DNA from: a virus
IMG/VR virus record: IMGVR_UViG_3300027704_000041
Coordinates: 1-48,311 of that record
Strand: one strand, 5' to 3'
DNA length: 48,311 bases
Under the pieces are notes generated by a model. The model was not told where the DNA came from. It was given only the letters and a program-made list of their open reading frames with translations, and did no database searches. The stretch's first letter is position 1. Every line of letters begins with the position of its first letter. Positions 37,416-45,246 of the stretch are shown here, one piece after another. A program made the translations under genes and the position numbers.

Positions 37416-37902
37416 ATTTTTTATTTATTAGTAAGGGTTCTTTTTTATATTCTCTATTCTTAGCATTAAACTTAAGTTGCATATGATACAACCCGTCTTT
37501 CTTCCATTTACCATTCCAAGGTTTAAAGTTTGATGATAACCTGTCATATGATTTAGCAAACTTCCATATTCTACTTCCGTCACCCTTTATCTTGTCTAGT
37601 GACTTAACCCAGAACATATCTAAAGGACCTAGCTCTCTACAAATATCTAACAAAGCTACTAATTCTTTTGTTCTCTTACCGGTGACACATATGTCTATAT
37701 CAGTTGTTTTCCAACCGTTAAGTATTCCACCAACTAAATATAGATCATAATGCAACCAATCAAGCTTTAATATTTCTTCTACGTATCTTTTATATATTGG
37801 ATCATCTATTCCTTGCATGTATGGTATAAAAACACCGTGAGGTCCTTTTACTCTACCATCTGTTTCATGGTTGTAATCATCTTCATTCCAAAAGGTTTTC
37901 AT
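37405..37902 (-). CDS. Nucleotidyltransferase-like protein
   Basis: 165 residues from the ATG at 37902, whose ATGA overlaps the stop of the upstream gene; a longer 185-residue frame exists but this overlap decides the start. The motif LVGGILNGWKTTDIDICV supplies GG (58-59) and two acids (D68, D70) with spacing like the Pol-beta superfamily minimal nucleotidyltransferases (GG/GS then DxD), followed by a helical part. Such proteins transfer a nucleotide to a protein, RNA or small molecule, or are antitoxin/toxin relatives. Placed between a membrane protein and nrdA. The substrate cannot be told. Confidence 0.6.
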   Translation of the reverse strand: MKTFWNEDDYNHETDGRVKGPHGVFIPYMQGIDDPIYKRYVEEILKLDWLHYDLYLVGGILNGWKTTDIDICVTGKRTKELVALLDICRELGPLDMFWVKSLDKIKGDGSRIWKFAKSYDRLSSNFKPWNGKWKKDGLYHMQLKFNAKNREYKKEPLLINKKYVE

Positions 37903-38165
37903 AAAAATAAATGTTTGGTCCAAGCAAATAAACCGTTTATATTTAAAACAACTAAGTTCCATTGCTTTCTAGCTGACGTTTGAATAACAACACAACAGAA
38001 ACCTATGATAAATAACATAGGTTCCAGTGTCCATTGTCCAGCTATAAGAAAGCCTGCTCCGAAGTAACCAATTCTAGTTGATAACCTCTCACTCCAAGTC
38101 AAGCGTCTTTGCCTGACTAGATTCCTTGCTAGCTTCAGCTTTAAGCTTTTCCAACGCTTCATCAT
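37899..38165 (-). CDS. Small membrane protein with two helices
   Basis: Up to 88 residues. From about residue 30 two hydrophobic stretches are visible (RIGYFGAGFLIAGQWTL and PMLFIIGFCCVVIQTSA), followed by ARKQWNLVVLNINGLFAWTK. The N-terminal 25 residues overlap the upstream coiled-coil gene; a TTG start at about 38102, where that gene ends, may be the real one. Its stop overlaps the next start as ATGA. Probably an inner-membrane protein; function unknown. Confidence 0.55.
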   Translation of the reverse strand: MMKRWKSLKLKLARNLVRQRRLTWSERLSTRIGYFGAGFLIAGQWTLEPMLFIIGFCCVVIQTSARKQWNLVVLNINGLFAWTKHLFL

Positions 38166-38304
38166 ATTCTTTAAAGTTTTGTATTGTTTTTAACGTGCCA
38201 ACTGCTAGCTCTCTTAAATGATTTTGCTCTTCAGCAACTTGATTTAATAGTTTAGCTATCTGCATTAGCCTTTGCTCCATTTGTATTAACTTACTTTCTT
38301 TCAT
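38089..38304 (-). CDS. Small coiled-coil protein
   Basis: 71 residues, MKESKLIQMEQRLMQIAKLL and onward with heptad-like spacing, acidic/Gln-rich, and a charged C-terminus. It starts 14 bases inside the end of the lipoprotein gene upstream and its end overlaps the membrane-protein gene, a chain of overlapping small genes typical of a translationally coupled operon. Function unknown. Confidence 0.55.
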   Translation of the reverse strand: MKESKLIQMEQRLMQIAKLLNQVAEEQNHLRELAVGTLKTIQNFKEYDEALEKLKAEASKESSQAKTLDLE

Positions 38305-38713
38305 TGTTCTTTTTGTTTACGTTTGGTTTTACAACAGGTATATTATTCATCGGCTTATAAGGTTTGATAATAACAGGAGTGTTGACCGGTTTGGTTCTTG
38401 GTTTAACTCTTGGCTTTACATTGCTGTTAGGTTTATTATAATTATTATAACCTTGATTGTTATATCTAATAGGATACCCATTATAATTACCAGGATACCA
38501 ATTCTGTCTAAACCTAAATTGTTCACGATTTATTATTTCACGTACCCTGCTATCAAGTACTCTAAACTTAAAATCTCTAACTGGCACCGCTATAGTGTCT
38601 CCACTTTCAGCTATTGTTAATATACTTTTTATCCTATAATCTGTTGAAAGATTATACGTACTACTACAAGATGCTAGTGTTAATGCTAACACAATAATTA
38701 TTGTTTTTTTCAT
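38291..38713 (-). CDS. Phage-encoded lipoprotein, Asn/Pro-rich
   Basis: 140 residues. Signal peptide ending in a lipobox LASC with the acylated cysteine at C16 (MKKTIIIVLALTLASCSS), then a beta/charged part (YRIKSILTIAESGDTIAVPV) and an Asn/Tyr-rich then Lys/Pro/Val-rich tail (KPRVKPRTKPVNTPVIIKPY). It should be anchored in the outer or inner membrane. Lipoproteins of temperate and virulent phages often act in superinfection exclusion, and Pro-rich ones can be outer-membrane spanins; here it lies among nucleotide-metabolism genes, not next to the endolysin. Role not determined. Confidence 0.6.
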   Translation of the reverse strand: MKKTIIIVLALTLASCSSTYNLSTDYRIKSILTIAESGDTIAVPVRDFKFRVLDSRVREIINREQFRFRQNWYPGNYNGYPIRYNNQGYNNYNKPNSNVKPRVKPRTKPVNTPVIIKPYKPMNNIPVVKPNVNKKNNERK

Positions 38714-38803
38714 GTTTTTTGTTTTTTATTATCTTTTTTAACAAAGTCTCGCATACCATTCCAGTTAAGATCTTTGTATATTTCTTCTTCTGTTATGTTT
38801 ATT

Positions 38804-39772
38804 TTACCAAATATCTTCGAAGTCTTCTCCTTCGTTCGCTTTAGAATAGTCAGTCGGCCTAATAGCGAAGAAATCAGTATGAGTGACGCCCCCGGTAAGA
38901 TGGTAAAACCAATCAAGATTACCTGCTGCTTCCTTGTCATACGCGAAATACGATCCAAGATCGATATAACCCAATTCCAATAGTTTTTCATTAGTTCTCT
39001 TTTTTATAAATTGTTTTAGATCATAAGACTTAATACCTTCAATGTCACCCATTTCAAACATCTTGTCTATATACTTTTCTTCAAGCTCTACCATTGTCTC
39101 CGCCGCTTTGATTATATCATCTCTACACTCTACTAATAAGCTATCATCTTCGTTGCACATGTGTCTAAATAATTGACAACCCATTTTACTGTGAAGAGAT
39201 TCATCTCTTACAGACCATTTCATTTGCTGACCTATACCTTTAAGTAAATTACGTAACTGAAAAGAATAAAGAACAGCAAAGGCACTATATAAGCTAACGC
39301 CTTCTGCAAATGCTGAAAATATGGCCAATGAAGTTCCAATCCCCACAGTGCTATTGCCATCATAAGCAACCAAGTTATCAAAACGATCGGCTGTCGCAGG
39401 TTCGTGTAAAAACGCTTCATAATCTTCTAGTTTTAATGTTTCATTTAAATAACTATATGCTACAGCATGTACAGTTTCTTGTGAACCAAACATCATAGCC
39501 ATTTGTCTTATTTCGTGTTTAGGAAACCACGATACAACCTTCTGTGTCCAATAGTCTGATACCGCGCATTCTGTCTGAGCGAATCCAAGAAGTATGTTCC
39601 CGACGAGGTTTTTTTCTTTTTCATTAAGTTTCTCATTCCAATCTTTTATATCACTCTGCATTGAGATTTCAGTATGTAACCAAAATGCTTGTGCTTGTTT
39701 TAACCAACCTTCTGTGTAATATTCAGGGTAATCAAACGGTTTGTACGCTACGCGCTCATCAAATAATCCCAT
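38804..39772 (-). CDS. nrdB: Ribonucleotide reductase small subunit, class Ia
   Basis: 322 residues. Iron ligands and the radical tyrosine are in place: E68, E99 and H102 with Y106 in the ETVHAVAY motif, E157 in FAEGVSLY, and E191/H194 in RDESLHSK. The C-terminus (EDFEDIW) is acidic and aromatic, as needed to dock on NrdA. The subunit generates the tyrosyl radical for ribonucleotide reduction. It starts by overlapping the stop of a 47-residue gene (TAATG). The partner nrdA lies 1.4 kb downstream, separated by five small genes. Confidence 0.94.
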   Translation of the reverse strand: MGLFDERVAYKPFDYPEYYTEGWLKQAQAFWLHTEISMQSDIKDWNEKLNEKEKNLVGNILLGFAQTECAVSDYWTQKVVSWFPKHEIRQMAMMFGSQETVHAVAYSYLNETLKLEDYEAFLHEPATADRFDNLVAYDGNSTVGIGTSLAIFSAFAEGVSLYSAFAVLYSFQLRNLLKGIGQQMKWSVRDESLHSKMGCQLFRHMCNEDDSLLVECRDDIIKAAETMVELEEKYIDKMFEMGDIEGIKSYDLKQFIKKRTNEKLLELGYIDLGSYFAYDKEAAGNLDWFYHLTGGVTHTDFFAIRPTDYSKANEGEDFEDIW

Positions 39773-39915
39773 TACTTGTAAATTTCTAAGGCAACATCTA
39801 CGAAAGGCATGTATAGCACATAAGCGGTTTGATGTGGTTCTTCATATGTTCTCATACCTAATAATATACCTGGGTAATACCCTAGGCTAATAGACCAGTT
39901 CTTTTTTTCTTTCAT
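39772..39915 (-). CDS. 47-residue microprotein upstream of nrdB
   Basis: MKEKKNWSISLGYYPGILLG, then MRTYEEPHQTAYVLYMPFVD and a short end. Stop TAA overlaps the nrdB ATG (TAATG), and its ATG overlaps the upstream stop (ATGA), so it is a coupled gene. The ISLGYYPGILLG...VLYMPFVDVALEIY pattern is beta-rich and, from memory, similar small proteins sit beside RNR genes in marine phages. Function unknown. Confidence 0.65.
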   Translation of the reverse strand: MKEKKNWSISLGYYPGILLGMRTYEEPHQTAYVLYMPFVDVALEIYK

Positions 39916-40073
39916 ATTTTATACTCTTTACATTGATTAATTAAATCTTTATATCTAATCCTGCCGAACTGTTGCCATTTCCATTTCCACCATTTCTCAA
40001 ACTGACGTTCGCCATATTTCTGCCTAGCTATTCTTTTAGCTTCGAAAGGATTAACCTTACTGTTTCGTCGCAT
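39912..40073 (-). CDS. 53-residue Trp/basic microprotein
   Basis: MRRNSKVNPFEAKRIARQKY, then a Trp-rich stretch (FEKWWKWKWQQFGRIRYK) and DLINQCKEYKI. It overlaps the nuclease gene upstream by 46 bases and the 47-residue gene by ATGA. Strongly basic and aromatic, compatible with nucleic-acid or membrane binding. Function unknown. Confidence 0.55.
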   Translation of the reverse strand: MRRNSKVNPFEAKRIARQKYGERQFEKWWKWKWQQFGRIRYKDLINQCKEYKI

Positions 40074-40483
40074 TCTTTATGATTTTGTGGTTTATATAAT
40101 GTAAGTGGTCCTAATCGTCTTTCTGTTATTAGCTTTTTAAACAACTTCCATCTAAGAGGAAATGATTCATTAGCTCTACCTTTAGTTTCGATTATAAAAC
40201 CCTTACCTACAAAGTCTGGCGTGTATTTTATATTTAGTATCTTTTTATTACCTCTGTTTTTATACTCTCCTTTACCATTTCCACATCTTTCATAAGATTC
40301 AAATGGAAAATCAAAGGCTTCGGACAACTCAAATGTTTGACCTTCATACAAAGATGTTATTTTAGCTTTTCTTAAAGCCATATACATATAACGCTCTAGC
40401 CCGGAGGCGAAGTTGATCCCATCATATGAGACCTTCTTCGACTGCACAGGACCTTTTTTTCTTTTAAAGTTTTTCTTCTTCAT
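40028..40483 (-). CDS. PD-(D/E)xK endonuclease (T7 endonuclease I-like)
   Basis: 151 residues from the ATG at 40483, which is preceded by a GGAG at a good distance; a 161-residue form starts ten codons earlier. The nuclease core is visible: E30 in FASGLERYMYMALRKA, D90 in YTPDF, and E99-T-K101 in GFIIETKGR, the D...ExK pattern of PD-(D/E)xK enzymes. The fold is like phage Holliday-junction or branch-resolving nucleases such as T7 gp3, needed to process recombination intermediates before packaging. It is part of the recombination/replication arm; the preceding MazG-like gene overlaps it by 20 bases. Confidence 0.7.
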   Translation of the reverse strand: MKKKNFKRKKGPVQSKKVSYDGINFASGLERYMYMALRKAKITSLYEGQTFELSEAFDFPFESYERCGNGKGEYKNRGNKKILNIKYTPDFVGKGFIIETKGRANESFPLRWKLFKKLITERRLGPLTLYKPQNHKECDETVRLILSKLKE

Positions 40484-40760
40484 AATGTTCTCCAGTGTTT
40501 CCGTTTTGACCAATGATATTCATTCTTGCTAACATAGATTCTTCTATTTCATCTGTCAAGCACCGTTTAGCTGATTCAATATACAATAACGCATCCATTA
40601 ATTCTTCTTGCACGTCAATTAAAAATCTATTAAGATCTTTCTTCTGACCTACAATCTCTTCCATCATAGTTGCGCCATACTTTTCTTGGCCTATGATACT
40701 GCGTTGATCCATTTTCTTTAATACTGATAATACAATTTCATCTTTAGTTTCTATATTCAT
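40464..40760 (-). CDS. MazG-like (all-alpha NTP pyrophosphatase) candidate
   Basis: 98 residues, all helical. After QEKYGATMMEE, a second helix reads DVQEELMDALLYIESAK, resembling the acidic metal-binding helices of MazG-like/dCTPase-type pyrophosphatases, though the full EExxE...ExxD pattern is not clear. It lies between a clear MazG-domain fusion and the resolvase-like nuclease. It would hydrolyse an unwanted (d)NTP. Alternative: an unrelated helical phage protein. Confidence 0.45.
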   Translation of the reverse strand: MNIETKDEIVLSVLKKMDQRSIIGQEKYGATMMEEIVGQKKDLNRFLIDVQEELMDALLYIESAKRCLTDEIEESMLARMNIIGQNGNTGEHYEEEKL

Positions 40761-41555
40761 TTATTTATCTTTTACAAATGTTCCATTAATCATTTTACCT
40801 GTTCTAGTTGCTATAACTTTATAAGCTTCATCAATACAATATTCAATATCATATCCCTGCATGTGAGCTAAGTTAGTTAATACTACAACCATATCACCTA
40901 TTGCATCCACAATTTCAGGCTTATCATCTTGCAGCAAAGCTTTAGCTAGTTCACCAGCTTCTTCTTGTAGCTTAACATATTGCGTATGTGGATTACCTTC
41001 ATCATATAAGCCTCTTCTAGCTGCCCAGTCTCTAATAAGATCAAATCTTTCATTTGTCTCTGGCACTGTTTGGTTAGCCATCATTAATAACATGTCAACT
41101 TGAGGTGTATGTGCTGGGTTAAAATAAGCTTCATAAAAAGCTTTATTATATATGTAAGATCTATCAGCGTTAAACATAGATATCTTAGCATTCTTCATTA
41201 TCCATTTTATGTTCTCATTTGTTATTTCAAACTGGCCGAACTCTGTTTTCCAATTTAAACCTATGTTATCCATTAATCTACCTTTTAGTTTATTTAAAGG
41301 CACTGGGAATGTTGAGGTTTGTTCTGTTGCGTTTATTTTCATTTTTTTAAATAAGTTTTTATATTTTTTAATATCTACCTTATAGCCATAAGACTTTTGA
41401 AGTTCTATTTCACGGTCTGATATATACTCTATATCGTCTGACTGTTCAAGAACTTCATACTCATTCTCCTTATAGCCTTGCATAAGGGTAACCCTGTTAT
41501 TAAGATTACGTGTAACTCCTATTTTTTTACCTGGTATGTGGTATAAATAATACAT
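40761..41555 (-). CDS. GIY-YIG-like / MazG fusion protein
   Basis: 264 residues with two parts. Residues 1-65 resemble a GIY-YIG domain: YYLYHI, KIGVTRNLNNR with R21, and a later acid in REIELQ (E49/E51). A linker of about 110 residues follows, then residues 171-264 show a MazG domain with E198/E199/E202 (QEEAGE) and E214/D217/D221 (EIVDAIGD), the metal-binding signature of all-alpha NTP pyrophosphatases. MazG-type enzymes remove a nucleotide from the pool, including dCTP or dUTP in phages. Whether the GIY-YIG part still cuts DNA is unclear. It is next to the thymidylate-synthase-family gene, which suggests a shared nucleotide pathway. Confidence 0.65.
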   Translation of the reverse strand: MYYLYHIPGKKIGVTRNLNNRVTLMQGYKENEYEVLEQSDDIEYISDREIELQKSYGYKVDIKKYKNLFKKMKINATEQTSTFPVPLNKLKGRLMDNIGLNWKTEFGQFEITNENIKWIMKNAKISMFNADRSYIYNKAFYEAYFNPAHTPQVDMLLMMANQTVPETNERFDLIRDWAARRGLYDEGNPHTQYVKLQEEAGELAKALLQDDKPEIVDAIGDMVVVLTNLAHMQGYDIEYCIDEAYKVIATRTGKMINGTFVKDK

Positions 41556-41558
41556 ATT

Positions 41559-42203
41559 TTAAAGTTTATTGTTATACAAGTGCATATTATGAGCGTGATG
41601 ATAGTAAGTACCTGTTTCAATACTTAGTCTCTTAGCAATCATTCGCTGCAACATTGAGAATTGATACTGATCATTACAGAAGCCGTACCAGATGTCATTA
41701 GAACGCATATAGACAGACATATTAAGTTTGTCGTTTAGTATTGTAAACTGAACTGCGTATGTACATGGTGTATCTTTTCTATAAGTTTCCCACTCTTTAC
41801 CGTCATATATACTTAAAGCTGCGTGTCTAGTGTTTTTGTTCTGTCTTAGCTTAGCGACAACAAGATCTATTTGATTATTTCTTTGCCATTGCCAACCGTA
41901 ATTAGATCTTACTTCTCTGTTTGAATCAGCCATCTTTTCCCATATCGGTGGTATCTTACCGTATATCTCACCTAGCTTGTCTATACTAGGATCACCTGAT
42001 AAATACCATTCCCATTCAGCTTCAGCGTACTTTAAGCTCCATTTACGCTCTTTGTTTACTATATGGTTATCTTGTGGATTCATAATATAAAACCCACAAT
42101 TAAACAAAGCTTTAGTGTCATCAAAATCATCACCGTAACAGATGATCTGATCTAATAAAAACTCGTATGCTTCGTTTGCATTTTCAAATCTTGTGTTTAT
42201 CAT
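41559..42203 (-). CDS. Thymidylate synthase family, probable dCMP hydroxymethylase/methylase
   Basis: 214 residues. Family hallmarks: YGWQW near 102-106, catalytic Cys147 in TPCTYAVQF, the RSND segment at 167-170, and an HNMHLY end. At the position of the dUMP-binding Asn of E. coli ThyA (N177), an ungapped alignment from RSND puts Asp178 (GFCND). In this family Asn-to-Asp marks dCMP-using enzymes such as T4 dCMP hydroxymethylase (gp42). The enzyme would therefore modify dCMP at C5 with methylene-tetrahydrofolate. Its neighbour is a MazG fusion, matching the role of T4 dCTPase (gp56). Being one residue beside N177, the Asp call depends on the alignment. Confidence 0.6.
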   Translation of the reverse strand: MINTRFENANEAYEFLLDQIICYGDDFDDTKALFNCGFYIMNPQDNHIVNKERKWSLKYAEAEWEWYLSGDPSIDKLGEIYGKIPPIWEKMADSNREVRSNYGWQWQRNNQIDLVVAKLRQNKNTRHAALSIYDGKEWETYRKDTPCTYAVQFTILNDKLNMSVYMRSNDIWYGFCNDQYQFSMLQRMIAKRLSIETGTYYHHAHNMHLYNNKL

Positions 42204-42426
42204 AATAATATTTATAGTAACTGTGAATTTTCTCCCATATTTCAGTCTTCTTAAAGACTTGAGGGGATCTGTTTAATTTATTGTTAATGACTATGTCGAC
42301 ATTCCATTCAAAAGTACTGTGTGCCCAAGCTGATATTTTAATGCCGTTTGCTATACACCATTGCATATGCTTGAAGTTCTCTGTCGTGGGCATATGTTCA
42401 CCCATATTTATACCTTTCTTAGCCAT
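42184..42426 (-). CDS. Small hypothetical protein
   Basis: 80 residues, starting MAKKGINMGEHMPTTENFKH. Mixed helical and Trp/Tyr-rich (HMQWCIANGIKISAWAHSTF, then WEKIHSYYKYYYDKHKI). Its 3' end overlaps the thymidylate-synthase-family gene by 20 bases, and it starts directly after the primase-helicase stop, so it is an operon member. No family recognised. Confidence 0.55.
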   Translation of the reverse strand: MAKKGINMGEHMPTTENFKHMQWCIANGIKISAWAHSTFEWNVDIVINNKLNRSPQVFKKTEIWEKIHSYYKYYYDKHKI

Positions 42427-44154
42427 TTATTCCCAAGGCATTTTTTCTCCAGCAACATTTAATTGCTCATGAGGTATAAAACAACCTGACCTTGGTTCCC
42501 ACTTAAAATGAGCTTCAGCGCCGTTTTCACCTAAGTTTTGAAACTTAACTTTTAAAACCTTAGCTTTAACGGTCTTAGCTTCATAGTCTCTGTGAACTAA
42601 TATACCATGATAACTAGCATCATACCATTCACCACCACCTTTAATGTTATACATAGTTGGCTCTTCCATTTTGCCATCCTTATCTTTATACATTTTAGTT
42701 GGGTGAGCAACTACAAAAACTAATACATCATACTTCTTAGCAAAGATTTCAATCTTGCTTAAGTATTCCATAGTATATCTATTAACATCTTCTAACTTAG
42801 AATCTATATCTCTTACCTTATTAAAAGGATCAATAACTAAACACTTAATACCTTTACGTTTAACTAGCTCAGCTCCCTTACGCAGAACCGATTCTAGTGT
42901 GTAACGTTCCATATCTATATGAAAGTAATTAGTATTACAATGATCAGCTATTTGATTCCATTTATCTCCATGTATATCCTCAGCAGTTGGCATACCTTCC
43001 CAGGTTTTACGCATTAGCTTGTGAGCATGTAGATAAGTAGGAGCATTCTCGGGTGATGCAAAGGCTGTTTTCCAACCATAGTTACGATTGTAACCTACAA
43101 CCATTTGATCAACAAAATCAGACTTACCACTACTAGGTATCCCAGTAACAGTAATAAACTGGCCGGTATATGTAGAAAAAATTTCATCGAAGTTTGATAG
43201 GCCAACTTGAAATCCTTTCTTAAAACCATTGCGAACAAAATCCGTAATCTCGTTTTCAATATCATTAAATGTCGTGACATTCTCCAACGGTACTGGTCTT
43301 GCTTTTGCAATACGCTCTGATAGTTTTTCTTTTCCATGTTTTTGTAGGTATTCGTTTGCATCTTTACAGTCATCAAATGATGCTAAGTAACAAACTTCAG
43401 CTCCAAGTCTACGGACTAATTCTGATTGTAATGCTTGCCCTGCCTCATCTGAATCTACCGCTAGTATTACTTTGTCTTTATCTTCAAAGTAATCTATACA
43501 GTTATCAAGATAGTCTAGGTTGTTAGAGTTTAGTGTAGCGCCATTAGGTACTGATATAGTGTTTGGTATACCAGCTTCATGAAATGCTAACACATCCATC
43601 TCGCCTTCAGTTATAACACAATAGTCATAACCTACTATACTGTTTATATTATAGAATACTTTTTCAGCACCCTTATATAATTTAAAGTTCTTTCTTCCAT
43701 CGCGATACTTAACATTAATAAGTTGATCGCCCATAAAGTAATTAAACTTAATCGTGTTCTCATTCTTACCTGTCTGAGGCATCCACTCTGTACCCTCTCC
43801 AACTTTACAGTCGTTGAGAGTATGAGCTGATATTCCTCTAGTTTTAAACCACTCAGCTACTTTATCACTTATGCCAAAGTCTTCATCTGGAACTTCAGGA
43901 TTTGGTTGCGTAGGTCTTATGTAGACTTTCTCACTAGCTCCTTTACGTTGATATGTATGTAGTTGAAATGATGTATTACAGTTGTGACAAGTACCGAGAC
44001 CCCGTTCCCAATCATATGAAGCACATTTTGCTTTCACATTTTTAGGTTTTCTATCAGTAGAACAGTTAGGGCATATACCCTGTTTCTTTCCTTCCTCAAG
44101 CTTATGTTGATTGAACTCGTCAATCAAAAATCCATTGATCTCTGTTGTTTGCAT
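42427..44154 (-). CDS. Primase-helicase (T7 gp4-like)
   Basis: 575 residues. The zinc-binding primase start has C28/C31 and C56/C59 (CPNC ... CHNC). A TOPRIM region carries E183/E185 in ITEGEMD and D234/D236 in AVDSDEAG. The RecA-type helicase domain has Walker A GIPSSGKS (338-345), Walker B with D442 in LVIDPFNK, and the sensor histidine in VVAHPTKM. It makes RNA primers and unwinds the fork as a ring helicase, working with the SSB encoded just upstream. The whole set of motifs is intact. The DNA polymerase it would serve is not in the window. Confidence 0.92.
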   Translation of the reverse strand: MQTTEINGFLIDEFNQHKLEEGKKQGICPNCSTDRKPKNVKAKCASYDWERGLGTCHNCNTSFQLHTYQRKGASEKVYIRPTQPNPEVPDEDFGISDKVAEWFKTRGISAHTLNDCKVGEGTEWMPQTGKNENTIKFNYFMGDQLINVKYRDGRKNFKLYKGAEKVFYNINSIVGYDYCVITEGEMDVLAFHEAGIPNTISVPNGATLNSNNLDYLDNCIDYFEDKDKVILAVDSDEAGQALQSELVRRLGAEVCYLASFDDCKDANEYLQKHGKEKLSERIAKARPVPLENVTTFNDIENEITDFVRNGFKKGFQVGLSNFDEIFSTYTGQFITVTGIPSSGKSDFVDQMVVGYNRNYGWKTAFASPENAPTYLHAHKLMRKTWEGMPTAEDIHGDKWNQIADHCNTNYFHIDMERYTLESVLRKGAELVKRKGIKCLVIDPFNKVRDIDSKLEDVNRYTMEYLSKIEIFAKKYDVLVFVVAHPTKMYKDKDGKMEEPTMYNIKGGGEWYDASYHGILVHRDYEAKTVKAKVLKVKFQNLGENGAEAHFKWEPRSGCFIPHEQLNVAGEKMPWE

Positions 44155-44202
44155 TTAGTTTGATTTATTATATTATCATATAGTATTCGTATTTAGTTTG
44201 TA

Positions 44203-44511
44203 TTAAAAAGGAAGATCGTCTGGTGGAGCTGATTGAGCTTGTGCTTGCTGAGGTTGATCATCTCTAGGTGCAGTCGCTACGTTGTCTCCGTTTGTCCATA
44301 CTACCTTCACGTTACCAAGATAAGTTTTAGCTACCTTAGCCTCTCTTTCTTCTTTTGATTGTTCTACAACCACTGGTCCTTGATTACCGAACTGATCGAC
44401 TTCATCGTTTAAGGTTATCGTGATTGGTAAGTATTTACCTTTTTTACCTACGTAGATTTTCTCTTTAGGTATTTCATTTAAGTTAATACTTGCTTTGATA
44501 ATTGATGCCAT
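44203..44511 (-). CDS. ssb: Single-stranded DNA-binding protein
   Basis: 102 residues: a beta-rich OB-fold-like body (IIKASINLNEI, KYLPITITLND, VKVVWTNGDNVAT), a disordered Gln/Ala/Pro linker (QPQQAQAQSAPP), and an acidic tip DDLPF. That tip matches the DDDIPF-type tail by which bacterial SSBs recruit repair and replication partners, so it may engage the same host factors. It lies upstream of the primase-helicase and directly downstream of the RecE-like/Erf genes, consistent with a replication-recombination role. Confidence 0.8.
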   Translation of the reverse strand: MASIIKASINLNEIPKEKIYVGKKGKYLPITITLNDEVDQFGNQGPVVVEQSKEEREAKVAKTYLGNVKVVWTNGDNVATAPRDDQPQQAQAQSAPPDDLPF

Positions 44512-44513
44512 TT

Positions 44514-45245
44514 TTAAAGTGTTTTAGTTAAAAAATATTGTTTAGGATCAAAGTCCTCAGACTTATAAAATAATTCATAAGCCTGTACTGCTCTTTCTAC
44601 TTTATCCTTGCCTCGAGCATAAAACTCTGGAGAGCAATCAAAGATACCTATTTGGTGAGTGCTTTTATCTATTACGATAAACAACATCTCGTAACCAAAC
44701 AGCTTACTGTAAATATAAGCTTGTGAGTCGTAATTGTATTTAGAAGCTGAATATTTAAATTTAGTGATGTCTGCTGTTGTCTTTAAATCGATAATCAGCT
44801 TTTCATCATGGTTTACAATATCGGCTTTACCCTTCCACAATTGACCTTCAAGCTCTGTAATCCCTGGTCTTTCGTATTCCACGTTACCTGATCTTATTAA
44901 GTCATTACATACTTCGTTGCTTAGCATCTTTTCTGTCATTAAATCAATTTGATCAACCTCGTGTTTTAATAAACACATTTCACCATCTGAGATCTCCTTA
45001 TATACTTTAGTATTTCTAGTTGTAGCTTCTACTATCTTAAAATTCTTAAGCTTTTCTGGCTCAAGTATTGCTGTGTGAAAGTATCCACCGACTAGAAACG
45101 CAGGTCTGTTAGCCTGCTTTTGTCCTAAAGCTAAAGGGTTTGTTAATAGCGTAGAGATGTCTGAATTACTTAGATACTTTTTACCAAAGTCTCCATAGTA
45201 ATTACTATCATCCTCTAACGCTTTCAAAGCTTCTTGCTTGTTCAT
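44514..45245 (-). CDS. RecE-like/PD-(D/E)xK exonuclease
   Basis: 243 residues. GGYFHTAI (with H57) is followed by GKADIV (D142) and LIIDLKTT (D153, K155), then QAYIY (Q175), which together form the RecE/lambda-exonuclease-like nuclease core. It would resect DNA ends to give single strands for the adjacent Erf protein. It overlaps neither neighbour but starts two bases after the erf stop, so the pair is an exonuclease-annealing module. SSB follows two bases later. Confidence 0.8.
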   Translation of the reverse strand: MNKQEALKALEDDSNYYGDFGKKYLSNSDISTLLTNPLALGQKQANRPAFLVGGYFHTAILEPEKLKNFKIVEATTRNTKVYKEISDGEMCLLKHEVDQIDLMTEKMLSNEVCNDLIRSGNVEYERPGITELEGQLWKGKADIVNHDEKLIIDLKTTADITKFKYSASKYNYDSQAYIYSKLFGYEMLFIVIDKSTHQIGIFDCSPEFYARGKDKVERAVQAYELFYKSEDFDPKQYFLTKTL

Positions 45246-45246
45246 A

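Noticed and set aside
38710-38991. 93-residue frame overlapping the nrdB 3' end
   Set aside because: Most of it lies antiparallel in frame to conserved nrdB codons. It does end ATGA-coupled to the lipoprotein start, so a short real gene in 38710-38803 cannot be excluded, but no in-frame ATG begins there except one giving 14 residues.
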